A stretch of 64,000 nt of DNA from Methanobacteriota archaeon (GTDB lineage Archaea; Thermoplasmatota; Thermoplasmata; UBA10834). Below, piece after piece: positions 1-8,657 of this stretch. The translations under genes were made by a program, and so were the position numbers. The notes beneath the pieces are model-generated. The model saw nothing but the letters and a program-made list of their open reading frames with translations, was not told the origin of the DNA and made no database searches. The stretch spans positions 1 to 64,000 of the forward strand of contig DYTN01000001.1 of the NCBI GenBank assembly GCA_020725925.1, read 5' to 3'. Numbering within the stretch: position 1 is the first letter of the stretch; every line of letters begins with the position of its first letter.

Positions 1-162
1 GGCGAGATACTCGAGATCCTTTGGAGTGCACATGAGCGTGACAAGGTCCACATCGTTGAGGAAGATGGTGACCGGTCTCTCCTTGACCACAAGGTCTCGC
101 TTCCGCTCTTTCGATTTCCCGCTTATGCGCAGTATGTCCACGCGGCTCGTCTGGTCGCTCAT
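1..162 (-). CDS. fdhD: FdhD, formate dehydrogenase accessory sulfurtransferase (N-terminal part)
   Basis: The first 54 codons are present and the rest lies beyond the window edge. The start is the ATG at 162, giving MSDQTSRVDILRISG, followed by the segment ERPVTIFLNDVDLVTLMCTP, which matches the N-terminal strand of FdhD proteins. FdhD transfers sulfur to the molybdenum or tungsten bis-MGD cofactor of formate dehydrogenase-type enzymes. It lies 34 nt after the NrfD-like gene and probably closes the same operon, so its client is most likely the molybdopterin enzyme encoded there. The active-site cysteine loop is outside the window and cannot be checked. Confidence 0.8.
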   Translation of the reverse strand, partial: MSDQTSRVDILRISGKSKERKRDLVVKERPVTIFLNDVDLVTLMCTPKDLEYLA

Positions 163-196
163 GCAGTCCCTGCCCGTTGGCCCTCGACGGGCCGGC

Positions 197-1129
197 TCAC
201 GGCCCCTCGGAGAAGACAGGGGCGTGCAAGCCAGCCCTCAGGATGGAGTGCCTGACAGATAAATCCCCCGACAGCTCCAGGATGGCCGATGCTGCCAGGA
301 GGACCGTCGCCAGGGTCCCTGTGGCCGCGTGCTCATGATAGTATGTGAGCATCAGCGGCACAAGCAGGCCGGCTATGATCGCGAGACCGATGAACGCGAT
401 GGCCACCTTGGTAGTCGTCAGCTTCCTGAGGGACTCCCTCGCGGTAGCCGTCGACGCGAGCAGGTTCACGATGTATATGACCAGGAGCGCGAACATCGCG
501 GAAAGCAGGATCGCATCTATGTCCGTCAGCGTGCTCTCCTCGATGGTCTCGGCTCCCGTCGCGATCAACGTGAGGAAGGTCATCGCGGTCCCGCCCGCGA
601 CGGCGTAGGTGAAGAACAGCGGAGGCATGAGCGCCGTGGCCCATGCGGTTATGGACTTGCACGATGCCAGCACGAACCCGTCATAGACCATCACCAGGCA
701 GGCGCTCGCGAAAGCCGCAAGCCAGATGATCTCTCCCAGGGTCGAATCCGTAGTCCACGAGACCCAGTCGAAGCCCAGGTCGGGCGCGAGGTACGCCGCT
801 CCGAACATCACGAAGACGACCATGAATATCAGACCCCTGCTGACCCAGGAGGTCTTGGGCCTCAGGAAGAGTCTGTAGAACCTCCATGGCTGGCCGAGGT
901 AGACCAGGTGAGCCACGGTCTTGCCCACGCCGACGATCAGGAGTCCAACCAGGGCGCTCGTTGTGGAGTCGATGAGCCAGGTCGAGACGACGAACTGGCC
1001 TGCGCCTATGCCCCCCAGGAAGAGAGCCATCAGGAGCGCGCCGTCGCGCCACCTCCGCCTGCCGCCGAACCCCCATTCCATCTGCGCGCGGGCCCCGGGC
1101 TTGAAGTCCTCGTACTGAAGCACGCTCAT
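197..1129 (-). CDS. NrfD/PsrC-like integral membrane subunit
   Basis: A polytopic protein of about 310 residues with roughly eight hydrophobic segments, resembling the NrfD/PsrC/DmsC quinone-interacting subunits that anchor molybdopterin oxidoreductases. It starts with a soluble stretch and continues with a glycine-rich first helix (LMALFLGGIGAGQF), typical of the family. The ATG at 1129 is preferred because GAGAGGTG lies just upstream; a GTG three codons earlier is possible. It follows the four-cluster ferredoxin gene and probably passes electrons between that protein and the membrane quinone pool. The family call is firm; the donor or acceptor is unknown. Confidence 0.85.
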   Translation of the reverse strand: MSVLQYEDFKPGARAQMEWGFGGRRRWRDGALLMALFLGGIGAGQFVVSTWLIDSTTSALVGLLIVGVGKTVAHLVYLGQPWRFYRLFLRPKTSWVSRGLIFMVVFVMFGAAYLAPDLGFDWVSWTTDSTLGEIIWLAAFASACLVMVYDGFVLASCKSITAWATALMPPLFFTYAVAGGTAMTFLTLIATGAETIEESTLTDIDAILLSAMFALLVIYIVNLLASTATARESLRKLTTTKVAIAFIGLAIIAGLLVPLMLTYYHEHAATGTLATVLLAASAILELSGDLSVRHSILRAGLHAPVFSEGP

Positions 1130-1176
1130 CTCACGCACCTCTCTGTTCCGCTAATGAACAACAAGACATGTGTGCG

Positions 1177-1806
1177 TCACCTCGCGGGCAGGTAGTACAC
1201 GCTCGCATCCGTTCCGTATTCCGGATGCAGCTGCATCCCCCGCCTCTTCTTGATCAGCTGCGAGACCTCAGACTCGGGATCGTCGAGGTCTCCGAAGGTC
1301 CTGGCCTCGCAAGGGCACGCGTCCACGCATGCCGGATTCCTGCCCTTCTCCACCCTCTCGACGCAGAAGTTGCATTTGCTCACGACGCCCTTGTCGCTCT
1401 CCTCGAGCCACTTCTTCTTCGAGTATTCCGCGTATGGCGACGAGGGCTTGCGGTCTCCAGTGAAGTAGTCCTTCCAGTCGCTCGCGAAGTACCTCGCACC
1501 GTAAGGGCATGCGACCGCGCAGTACCTGCACCCGACGCACGCCTTCGAGTCCACAGTGACAATCCCCTCGAGCGACCTCTTTGTGGCTCCTGTCGGGCAG
1601 ACCTTCTCGCACTCGGGCTCCTTGCAGTGCATGCACAGCAGCGGGAGCGCCTGCCGGATCACGGTCGGGTACTTGCCCGACTCGATCCTCACGACCTTGG
1701 CCCAGAACACGCCAGGGGGCGTGTGGTGCTCCGCCTTGCAGGTGACGGTGCACGAGTTGCACCCGGCGCACCTCTTGAGGTCGATGACCATGCCCCACCT
1801 GACCAT
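1177..1806 (-). CDS. Four-cluster ferredoxin subunit of molybdopterin oxidoreductase (DmsB/PhsB type)
   Basis: A protein of about 209 residues with sixteen cysteines in four groups (CAGCNSC..C, CMHCKEPECEKVCP, CVGCRYCAVACP, CNFCVE..CVDACP), the pattern of DmsB/PhsB/NrfC proteins that hold four [4Fe-4S] clusters. It carries electrons between the catalytic and membrane subunits. The ATG at 1806 has GGGGGTG about six bases upstream; the alternative GTG at 1815 would lie inside that ribosome site. It begins right after the catalytic-subunit stop (1808-1810), so translation is probably coupled. No signal peptide is seen, matching the catalytic subunit. Confidence 0.88.
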   Translation of the reverse strand: MVRWGMVIDLKRCAGCNSCTVTCKAEHHTPPGVFWAKVVRIESGKYPTVIRQALPLLCMHCKEPECEKVCPTGATKRSLEGIVTVDSKACVGCRYCAVACPYGARYFASDWKDYFTGDRKPSSPYAEYSKKKWLEESDKGVVSKCNFCVERVEKGRNPACVDACPCEARTFGDLDDPESEVSQLIKKRRGMQLHPEYGTDASVYYLPAR

Positions 1807-1807
1807 G

Positions 1808-4402
1808 TCAGGCACCCCCGTCCTTGTACAGCTTGACCTTGACGCAGATGTCCTGTCCGAGCGACACCGGGCACGTGTGCTCCTTGTCCACCTCGATCAG
1901 CTCGTTGAAGAACACTCCCTTGTCCTTCGCGATTGGCAACCCCTTGCCCCAGTGGCCTGCATTCGCAGCTATCGCCACATGGTCCGGCCTGATTCCGTCC
2001 GTCAGGTGCACGCGCCCCTTGGCCTTCGAGCCCTTCGGGTTCTCGAGCCAGACCATGTCCCCTTCCTTGACGCCCTTTCTGTTGGCCGTATCCGTGTTCA
2101 GCTGTATCGTGTACGTGTAAGGGTCGTTCTGCGAGACCTCGTTCAGCCACGGGTTCTGCATGGTCATGGAGTAGGTGTGCAGCGCTGAGCGCCAGTAGAA
2201 CGCCTCGAGGTCGTACTCCGGGTTCTTCTCCGAGTGCGTCGGGCACGGCCTCCATTCCGGAAGCGCGTTGTGCGCGCTCCAGTCCACCAGGTCGGGGACG
2301 CCGTACTTCTCGGCAATTGCCCTGCTCTTCCTCCCCGATCTGACGATCCATTCGAGGTAGACCGGCACTCTGACATCGTTGAACGCACGCCAGTAGACCT
2401 CCTCCACGCGCTTCGGCCACTTCAGGTAGCCGTGCTCCTTGAACCAGTCCAGGCCCTTGTCCTGGCCGAACCGGTCCTTCATGATGATGTCCAGCAGCCT
2501 TTCGAAGTTGAGCTTCTCCTTCGGGTCCATGACCTTCTTGAAGTCCAGGTCCCCGCCGTACGCCCGGTTGACCCATTCCCTGGCGGCTTCCAGGTACTTG
2601 TTCCTGAGCCCCAGCCGCTCGGAGAGCTCCAGGATGACATCGATCATCGCCCTCCTCTCGGCCATGGGCTTTATGACCGGCTGCCTGATTGACCACACCC
2701 ACTCCCCGAGCCCCGTCGCGTGGCACGACACTCCGACGGTGGGGAAAGTCGTCGCGCTCGAGTAGCGCTCCAGGAAGCACGCGTCCGGCAGGACCAGGTC
2801 CGCGGCAGCCTCCTCGAACTCGGTCGAGTATATGTTGAATGACGCGATGAACCTGAACTTCTTGAGGAAGTTCTCCAGCAGGGTCTTCGGGTTGCCCACG
2901 GACATGAGCTGGTTGGTCGCGAAGCTGATCATCACGTCCGGCCTGTAGGGTATCTTGAACTTCTGCCAGAGCTCCTCGTTGTTCTCCCAGGCCATGATGG
3001 TCGTGTATGTCGGTATGTAGAACATGTCCCGAAGGTCGAGCCTCTCTGGCGGGTCCTTCGGCTCGGGGGGCGGGTAGGGCAGGTGCGCGTACGGCCAGTT
3101 GCGCGCAACGAGCAGCCCGTCCTTGTCCGGCTCCACGGAGTATTTCAGGCGCCCAGTACCGGGGTAGCCGAGGTGCACGGGAGGGCCGAAAGCAAGCGCC
3201 CCGCCGGGGACGTCCGCAGACCCGACCAGGTGGTTCAGCAGCACCAGGGACATGCAGTCCCAGGCCTGGTTGTAGTGCCCCTGTGAGCCGCGGAAGTAGA
3301 TGGACGCAACGGGCCTGTAGGGGAGCGTCTTGCCCTCGATGTTGATCGTGCTGCCGATCCTTGCCTCCTCGCCGAAGTCCTTCGCGATGCGCCTGAGCGT
3401 GCTGGCCGAGACCCCGCAGATCCCGGACGCATGCTCAGGAGTGTACTTCTTGAGGTGGTCCTTCAGGAGCTGGAACGAGGGTGTGCATTTCACCCGGTCG
3501 ACCTCGAACTCGCCCGTGAGGGCGCAGTCCCTCACGTTGATGGAGTTGAACGGCTCCTGCTTGTTTGCGTTGGTGTTCCATACGAGCGGAGCTCCCGACT
3601 TCTTGTCCCGCAGGTACAATCCGTCAGGTCCGACGAGGTACGCCCCGTTTGTCTTCCACTTCAGATACTCTCTGTCGACGAGCCCGTAGTCGTTAACGAG
3701 CAAGTTGGCCATCGCGAGCGCAGCTGCGGCGTCCGTGCCCGCCTTGATGGGCACCCATTCCTCGGCGGTGGATGCCTGCGTGCTCAGGAAAGGGTCAAAC
3801 ACTATGAGCCTCATGCCTCTAGCCTTGGCGTCGGCCGCCTGCTTCGCCGCGACGTTGGCTGCGTGGCCGGCGCCGTGTCCCTTGGAGCAGCCCCAGTAGA
3901 CCGCGAGGTTGCAGTGCTTGAAGTCTGGTATGACGGACCAAGAGGCGTGGTAGATCCCGCCGATCATGTGGGCGCCGTTCCCGCAGTGCAGTCCCCCGCC
4001 CCCGGTGTAGTAGTTCGGGGTGCCGAAGGCCTTCCTGAAGCAGAGCACGTTGAAGGCCCTCTCAGCGGGGAAGGTCGGGCTGCCGACGGTGTAGAGCCCT
4101 CTCGGATCCCTCTGCATGCACTCCTTGAGCTTCGAGGTGAGGACGTCCATTGCCTCGTCCCAGCTGATGCGCTTCCAGCCAGGGTCGACGCCGATCCCCT
4201 TCTCGGGGTTTGTCCTGAGAAGGGGGTAGTTGAGTCGGCTGGGGTCGTAGAGCATCATTAGGGCGGAGACGCCCTTCGCGCAGATGTTCCCGTAGCCCTG
4301 AGGCGAGTCGGGAACACCCTCAATGCCAACGACAACGCCATCCTCCACCCGCACGTCGATTGTGCAGGTGCCGTAGCACATTCCACAGCTTGTCGTTACC
4401 AT
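1808..4402 (-). CDS. Molybdopterin oxidoreductase catalytic subunit (DMSO reductase superfamily)
   Basis: An 864-residue protein of the DMSO reductase superfamily. The N-terminus binds a [4Fe-4S] cluster through C6, C9, C13 and C41 (CGMCYGTC and ICAKG). Cys140 in LHCGNGAHMIGG is the likely Mo/W ligand. The C-terminal region resembles the molydopterin dinucleotide-binding domain. There is no twin-arginine leader: an in-frame TGA lies two codons before the ATG, so the start cannot be extended, and the enzyme appears cytoplasmic. GGTGAAGC precedes the ATG. The adjacent fdhD hints at formate dehydrogenase-like cofactor handling, but substrate cannot be read from sequence; polysulfide, thiosulfate or another oxyanion reduction is equally open. 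Acetylene hydratase is unlikely because its Asp after the second cluster cysteine is a Tyr here. Confidence 0.88.
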   Translation of the reverse strand: MVTTSCGMCYGTCTIDVRVEDGVVVGIEGVPDSPQGYGNICAKGVSALMMLYDPSRLNYPLLRTNPEKGIGVDPGWKRISWDEAMDVLTSKLKECMQRDPRGLYTVGSPTFPAERAFNVLCFRKAFGTPNYYTGGGGLHCGNGAHMIGGIYHASWSVIPDFKHCNLAVYWGCSKGHGAGHAANVAAKQAADAKARGMRLIVFDPFLSTQASTAEEWVPIKAGTDAAAALAMANLLVNDYGLVDREYLKWKTNGAYLVGPDGLYLRDKKSGAPLVWNTNANKQEPFNSINVRDCALTGEFEVDRVKCTPSFQLLKDHLKKYTPEHASGICGVSASTLRRIAKDFGEEARIGSTINIEGKTLPYRPVASIYFRGSQGHYNQAWDCMSLVLLNHLVGSADVPGGALAFGPPVHLGYPGTGRLKYSVEPDKDGLLVARNWPYAHLPYPPPEPKDPPERLDLRDMFYIPTYTTIMAWENNEELWQKFKIPYRPDVMISFATNQLMSVGNPKTLLENFLKKFRFIASFNIYSTEFEEAAADLVLPDACFLERYSSATTFPTVGVSCHATGLGEWVWSIRQPVIKPMAERRAMIDVILELSERLGLRNKYLEAAREWVNRAYGGDLDFKKVMDPKEKLNFERLLDIIMKDRFGQDKGLDWFKEHGYLKWPKRVEEVYWRAFNDVRVPVYLEWIVRSGRKSRAIAEKYGVPDLVDWSAHNALPEWRPCPTHSEKNPEYDLEAFYWRSALHTYSMTMQNPWLNEVSQNDPYTYTIQLNTDTANRKGVKEGDMVWLENPKGSKAKGRVHLTDGIRPDHVAIAANAGHWGKGLPIAKDKGVFFNELIEVDKEHTCPVSLGQDICVKVKLYKDGGA

Positions 4403-5066
4403 GCTTCACCAGCTGTTTCGGGAGCACAGTGGCGACAACATACTTAACTGTGGTGTAACGCAGTTCGAAAGATGTACGAACCTGGTTTGATGGATGTGCA
4501 GGATTCCGGTATCCCTTCTTTCGCAAGAGGGTAGCCCTTCAGGATGTCAGGCATTCGACCGAAAGTCATCATCGATGACCAACGCCAGACACCAAGGATA
4601 TCAGCATCGGGAACCCTGGTTCCAGAAGAGGTGTGATGATGGCCTTGCGGTTGCTGGGGTCCACGTGCTGGATCGTTGCCAAATCGAAGACAGAGAAGAG
4701 CGGCCGAGTCTCTCACATGTTCTGTCAGAGCAAAATCAGAGGCATGAGCTGTCCGCTGAAGGACTTGCCGGGGAAGAAGGCGTTCGAGCTCTCGGGCGAG
4801 TGCTTTGAGCTCGTGGGTCGACCCAGTTTCGACAATGGATTCGCACATCATGCGAGGGACAAGCACTGATGAGCGTCACCAGTCGGACTCACCAACCGTG
4901 GGTTTCGCGCCTGCCGGCTCCTCCTGTCGTTCCATTGGGATTCTGCTGACGCTCTATCCAGGCGAAATAAGGGCAATGTTGATATATCACGGGGGCACAG
5001 GTAGTATGGCACTGTGGATAGCCGGGGTTGCCCCGGATTGCGCAGTGGCGCATAGGAGGGAGCAGA
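4403..5066. other. Gap between the Mo operon and the first ACT gene
   Basis: About 660 bases without a confidently recognised gene. It holds the divergent start regions of the molybdopterin operon and of the ACT protein. A TATA-like TTGATATATC lies around 4979-4988, upstream of the ACT gene. A doubtful short reading frame on the plus strand is listed separately; a minus-strand frame of 140 codons (4444-4866) looks less convincing. Confidence 0.4.
4636..4869 (+). CDS. Possible small protein, unrecognised
   Basis: An open frame of about 77 codons. GAGGTG lies just upstream of tandem ATG codons at 4636 and 4639, and codon third positions are mostly G or C, like genuine genes here. The C-terminal half (KDLPGKKAFELSGECFEL) reads like a folded segment but matches no family I recognise. 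A minus-strand frame overlaps it, so this may be chance. Treat as a low-confidence hypothetical gene. Confidence 0.22.
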   Translation: MMALRLLGSTCWIVAKSKTEKSGRVSHMFCQSKIRGMSCPLKDLPGKKAFELSGECFELVGRPSFDNGFAHHARDKH

Positions 5067-5444
5067 ATGGAGAGAGAGTTCAGCGTGAAGCTGCCGAACA
5101 GGCCGGGAGAACTCGCTCGGCTCACGGAGACCCTCCACAAGGACGGCATCAACATACGGACGGTCTCGACGGAGCCGAAGGCCGAGCTGGTCCGGCTGGT
5201 GACGTCCGAGCCGGACAAGACCAGGGAGTCTCTGAGCCAAGCAAAGATGGAGTTCTCCGAGAGGAACCTGCTGGTGGCCAAGCTGGAGGACAAGCCAGGG
5301 GAGCTTGCCAGGATCTCGAGGGAGCTGGCAAACGCCGGAGTGAACATAGACGCGTCCTACATGCTCGACAAGGACTCGAGGCACGTGCACGTGGCGCTTG
5401 CCGTGAGCGACGAGCAGAAGGCGAAGAACATCTTGAAGCTGTGA
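5067..5444 (+). CDS. Tandem ACT-domain protein (copy 1)
   Basis: A 125-residue protein made only of two ACT domains, about residues 1-65 and 66-125. Each begins with a matching core (NRPGELARLTETL and DKPGELARISREL). ACT domains bind amino acids or similar ligands, usually as dimers; stand-alone pairs act as regulators of metabolism. The ATG at 5067 is preceded by GGAGGGAGCAGA. A close paralogue lies at 10883-11260 in the opposite orientation, with matching ends such as SERNLLVAKLED and HVHVALAVSDE. The ligand is unknown. Confidence 0.8.
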   Translation: MEREFSVKLPNRPGELARLTETLHKDGINIRTVSTEPKAELVRLVTSEPDKTRESLSQAKMEFSERNLLVAKLEDKPGELARISRELANAGVNIDASYMLDKDSRHVHVALAVSDEQKAKNILKL

Positions 5445-5490
5445 TTGGCTACGAGTGTCCCCTCGAAAACCTTTTTCCTGTTTCTTGAGT

Positions 5491-6540
5491 CTAGCGCCTC
5501 CGCCTGAGAGCTATGGCGACTGCTGCCATGATTCCGAGGACGGGCACGAGCACGTTCGTGAACTCGGGTATCAGCGGGAAGGTGTCCACGAGGTAGATGT
5601 CCTGGACATCCGAGAGATTGACGTCGTTCAGCGGCTGCCAGTACGGGTCGAAAGTCCCTCCCGGCCCTAGCGTGCAGTTCGGCGGCAGAATGCTCATGAA
5701 GTTGTATTCCGGCCAGGGATCGAATATCAAGCAGAGGTCGTCCGATACGTTCAGCGCTGTGCCATTGTCGTCATATCCTGCAATGACCTTCGCGTGCCCT
5801 TGGTCTGTCAATCTGTACGCCGGGGGCGGGTTCGTGGGGGACTGGTTCGCCGGCCAGCCTCCGTGGTCCAGCCACAGGACGGGGGCCAGGCCACCGATGA
5901 ACTGTTGCAACAGGGCGGGCTTCATCGGCCCGTTCAGGTTTGCTGGGTTCCAATCGTATTGTATGATGGGCACTCCGAGCGCCCAGAACATGGCATTCTG
6001 CGTCTCAGCTGGCCAGCCCCCGGAGCCGTCGAACATCCCATCGCCATGGATGTCCAGTAAGTTGTTCCCCGGGATCTCCCCGTTCGTTGTCTTGGATGAG
6101 TCATAGATGGAGTCCTGGAAGAAGAAGGGAGGGCCCATGCCTCTGTAGGTCGCGATCATTGCGATACTTGCCGGTGCGCAGTACGCAGAGCAGTGGGGGC
6201 AATCGTCCGCGGTGCCATAAATCGAGTCTGGTCCCCACACATCGTTCGGCACGTGAGGTGGTGGCGGGAGCCCACCGGCAAGGCATGCTATGCATGGCAT
6301 GGCGGTGTCGTAGTGCTGATCCACCAGGATGATTGGCAGAACAGTCACAGCGAGAACCTGCGCGGATCTGTCGGTGCTTGGATTCAGACCCACAAATGCA
6401 ACGGCCACCATCATGATTGCCAGCGCGCATGACAAGGCGAACAGCAGCTTCCGCTTGGGCAACGGCGTCGACTGCCTTGGTATTGCTCGTCTCTCCACGC
6501 ATTCGATGCCCGGGCCAACACGCGAACTCCTCCCCTCCAT
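5491..6540 (-). CDS. Secreted C39/papain-like cysteine peptidase-like protein with PEF-type C-terminal anchor
   Basis: About 349 residues. A basic N-terminus and hydrophobic segment (LLFALSCALAIMMVAVAFVG) suggest secretion. The body holds a peptidase-like triad pattern: Cys in CSAYCAPASIAMIATYRG, His in GHAKVIAGYDDNG and an acidic DPWPEYN, as in C39-like or papain-fold proteins. The C-terminus is IPEF, a hydrophobic helix and RRRR, matching the PEF-CTERM layout recognised by archaeosortase-type enzymes. The ATG at 6540 has AGGTGG upstream. Proteolytic activity is inferred; it could also be a non-enzymatic surface protein. Confidence 0.6.
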   Translation of the reverse strand: MEGRSSRVGPGIECVERRAIPRQSTPLPKRKLLFALSCALAIMMVAVAFVGLNPSTDRSAQVLAVTVLPIILVDQHYDTAMPCIACLAGGLPPPPHVPNDVWGPDSIYGTADDCPHCSAYCAPASIAMIATYRGMGPPFFFQDSIYDSSKTTNGEIPGNNLLDIHGDGMFDGSGGWPAETQNAMFWALGVPIIQYDWNPANLNGPMKPALLQQFIGGLAPVLWLDHGGWPANQSPTNPPPAYRLTDQGHAKVIAGYDDNGTALNVSDDLCLIFDPWPEYNFMSILPPNCTLGPGGTFDPYWQPLNDVNLSDVQDIYLVDTFPLIPEFTNVLVPVLGIMAAVAIALRRRR

Positions 6541-6660
6541 GATTGGAACCACCTGGTGCGGATGCAAATCGACCGACGGGGCTATAAGGCTTGCTAGCCC
6601 GGGCACCTATGGCGAACGAAGTCTCAGACAGTGCTCCTTCGGATGCCGAGCGCGGGTAGC

Positions 6661-7285
6661 TCAAGTCCTCTCGATCACGGTCGTCTTGGCTAGCTTGTCC
6701 ATGTACCTCTGATGCGCGTCGGTCGTGACGACGATCAGGCTCACGATGAACTCGATGAGGAGTACCAGCGCGTACACCTTCGTGATGTTCCTGACTAAGG
6801 TGTTGGCGAGTTCCAGTTTGCCCTGCGTCGAAACTACCTTCAGGCCCAGGATCGCCTTGCCCAGGGTGACGCCGGCCGAGTACTCGAGGAAGGCCGAGTA
6901 CAGGAAGAGGGCAATCCCCCCGACGCCTATGAACCAGAGGCCCCCGATCATCCAGCTCAGGAATACCGTAGCGGCGTAGACTGGTATCACGATGAATATG
7001 GCGTCGAGCACGAGCGCGACGAACCGCTTTGCCCAGTGGAACTGCAACCCCTGGTAGTGCCCCCGGGTAGTCTAGCAGGGTGGCGTTCTGGCCGGGCGGG
7101 GGCTGGGGCGGCATCGGTGGCTGCGGCTGAGGCTGCGCTGGCATAGGGTACTGTGTCGGCTGCTGGTATGGGGCCTGCTGTGGCGGTGGACCCATTGGCG
7201 CGGCCGCTACGAACGGCGCTCCGCAGTAACTGCAGAATCTCGCTCCTTCGGCATTCGGTGAGCCGCATCTTGAGCAATTTGCCAT
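6661..7285 (-). pseudogene. Zinc-ribbon plus RDD-domain membrane protein, frameshifted
   Basis: Two frames together make one protein. The first (from ATG 7285) encodes a zinc ribbon (CSRCGSPNAEGARFCSYCG) and a proline/glutamine-rich linker ending LLDYPG. The second (to 6661) encodes an RDD domain with about three membrane helices, starting HYQGLQFHWAKRFVALVLD. The frames meet at a run of five C on the plus strand (7060-7064). Removing one base gives a continuous LLDYPG-HYQGLQFHWAKRF. It may be an assembly or sequencing error, or a real mutation. RDD proteins are small membrane proteins, some linked to ion transport; the role here is unknown. Confidence 0.75.
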
Positions 7286-7441
7286 GTTCCTACCCGATTC
7301 GGGATGCCCCAACCAGGATAAGCCCTTTCTGGTGTCATTCGCAGCTGGAGACTCCCTGCGGGTCGTCGACCGTGGCGCATCGCGGATCAGACCGCTCCGA
7401 AGCAGTTATTGGCATCTAGTCCTAGTCTCGAACGTTTTGCG

Positions 7442-8581
7442 ATGTTTCCGCTAGGGGGTCAATCTGGCCAACGTCAGTGTCTCCGAATTGTCGACAGCTA
7501 CATATGCCGAGAGTGTAATTCGCGGTCGGGGGAGGATTGCCTGAGCATCGAACAGAATTCAACGACGTCTCGGTCTTCTGGCAAGAAGGGGACCCAAGTC
7601 GTATCCCTGCTGATCGCATCAGTGGTCGTGTGTGTGGTCTTGGCGCCGATAGCGTCTGGCGCCGGGCCGGGAAAGCCCAGTGAGCGTGTGTACGTCGTTG
7701 GCGCTGTTGGCGATCCTGCGGGTACTCATCTGTCCATGAACAACCCTAACCGTCATCAGTACGACAACGTAGCTGACATGCTATACGACTGGAACCTCAA
7801 CAAGTTCCTCATGCTTGGGGACGGGCAGCACGAGAACGGTCTGCTGGAGGACTACTTGACCTACTACGACTCCGCGTTCGGCAAGCTCCTCGACATAACC
7901 GCTCCAGTTCCGGGCAATCATGACTACTACTGGGACTGGGAGCAGTTCCAGCTCCACGACCATCCATTCGCCGGCTCGAACGGATCAGGGTACTTCGGCT
8001 ACTTCGGGGAGATCGCCAACCCGCCCCTCGGGTACTACTCATTCGATCTGGGCTCGTGGCATCTCATCGCCCTCAACTCTGACCTCTTCTTGAACTTCGA
8101 CATCACGGAGGTCGGCAGCCCGGCGTACGAGCAGACGGAGTGGCTCAAGGCGGACCTCGCGTCTCATCCGGAGAAGAAGTTCCCGGGAACTCTGGTGTTC
8201 TTCCACCACCCGCTCTTCACGTGGGAGACGCCTGGCGCCCCAGGCTGGACGAGCCCAGAGCTCATCCCCGTATGGGAGATGCTCTACGAAGCCGGCGCCG
8301 ACATCGTGCTGAACGGCCATTCGCACAACTACCAGCGCTGGGCGCCGCAGGACCCGTATGGCAACTACGATGCCGGCGGGATTACGCAGTTCATAGTCGG
8401 CACTGGAGGATACTACCTGAACGAGCTGGGACACCCGCCAGTCCCGGGCAGCTTCGTCTGGGGACAGGACAGCGACTTCGGCGCTCTGAAGCTGATGCTG
8501 TCCAATGACTCGTACAGCTTCGAGTTCTGGTCGATCTCTGGTGACGTATTGGATTCGGGGTACAACATCGCCTGCAACTGA
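7442..8581 (+). CDS. Secreted calcineurin-like metallophosphoesterase
   Basis: A protein of about 380 residues with the metallophosphoesterase motifs in order: VVGAVGD, GDGQHENG, GNHDYY, FFHHPLF and GHSHNYQRW. These supply the Asp, Asn and His ligands of the two-metal centre. The overall order resembles purple acid phosphatase-like enzymes. A hydrophobic stretch (VVSLLIASVVVCVVLAPIASGA) before the catalytic domain is a signal peptide or anchor, so it acts outside the membrane. The start is uncertain: ATG 7442 is used, but the upstream 50 residues look poorly coding and the true start may be later. The substrate cannot be predicted. Confidence 0.82.
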   Translation: MFPLGGQSGQRQCLRIVDSYICRECNSRSGEDCLSIEQNSTTSRSSGKKGTQVVSLLIASVVVCVVLAPIASGAGPGKPSERVYVVGAVGDPAGTHLSMNNPNRHQYDNVADMLYDWNLNKFLMLGDGQHENGLLEDYLTYYDSAFGKLLDITAPVPGNHDYYWDWEQFQLHDHPFAGSNGSGYFGYFGEIANPPLGYYSFDLGSWHLIALNSDLFLNFDITEVGSPAYEQTEWLKADLASHPEKKFPGTLVFFHHPLFTWETPGAPGWTSPELIPVWEMLYEAGADIVLNGHSHNYQRWAPQDPYGNYDAGGITQFIVGTGGYYLNELGHPPVPGSFVWGQDSDFGALKLMLSNDSYSFEFWSISGDVLDSGYNIACN

Positions 8582-8657
8582 GTACTGGCGATACGCATCC
8601 CGGAGCGCGTCTTGGCCTAGGGTCAGGCCGGTCGAAGCGGACGCACGTGCTCTTTAA

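Noticed and set aside
1689-2780. A 363-codon minus-strand frame inside the molybdopterin subunit gene
   Set aside because: It is a frame-shifted shadow of the catalytic subunit, which has conserved motifs in the correct frame.
1808-4402. Acetylene hydratase identity for the molybdopterin enzyme
   Set aside because: The Asp that follows the second cluster cysteine in acetylene hydratase is a Tyr here, and fdhD and an NrfD subunit are present.
4444-4866. A 140-codon minus-strand frame in the gap after the Mo operon
   Set aside because: No ribosome site, no known domain, and a competing plus-strand frame has better start context. Neither is convincing.
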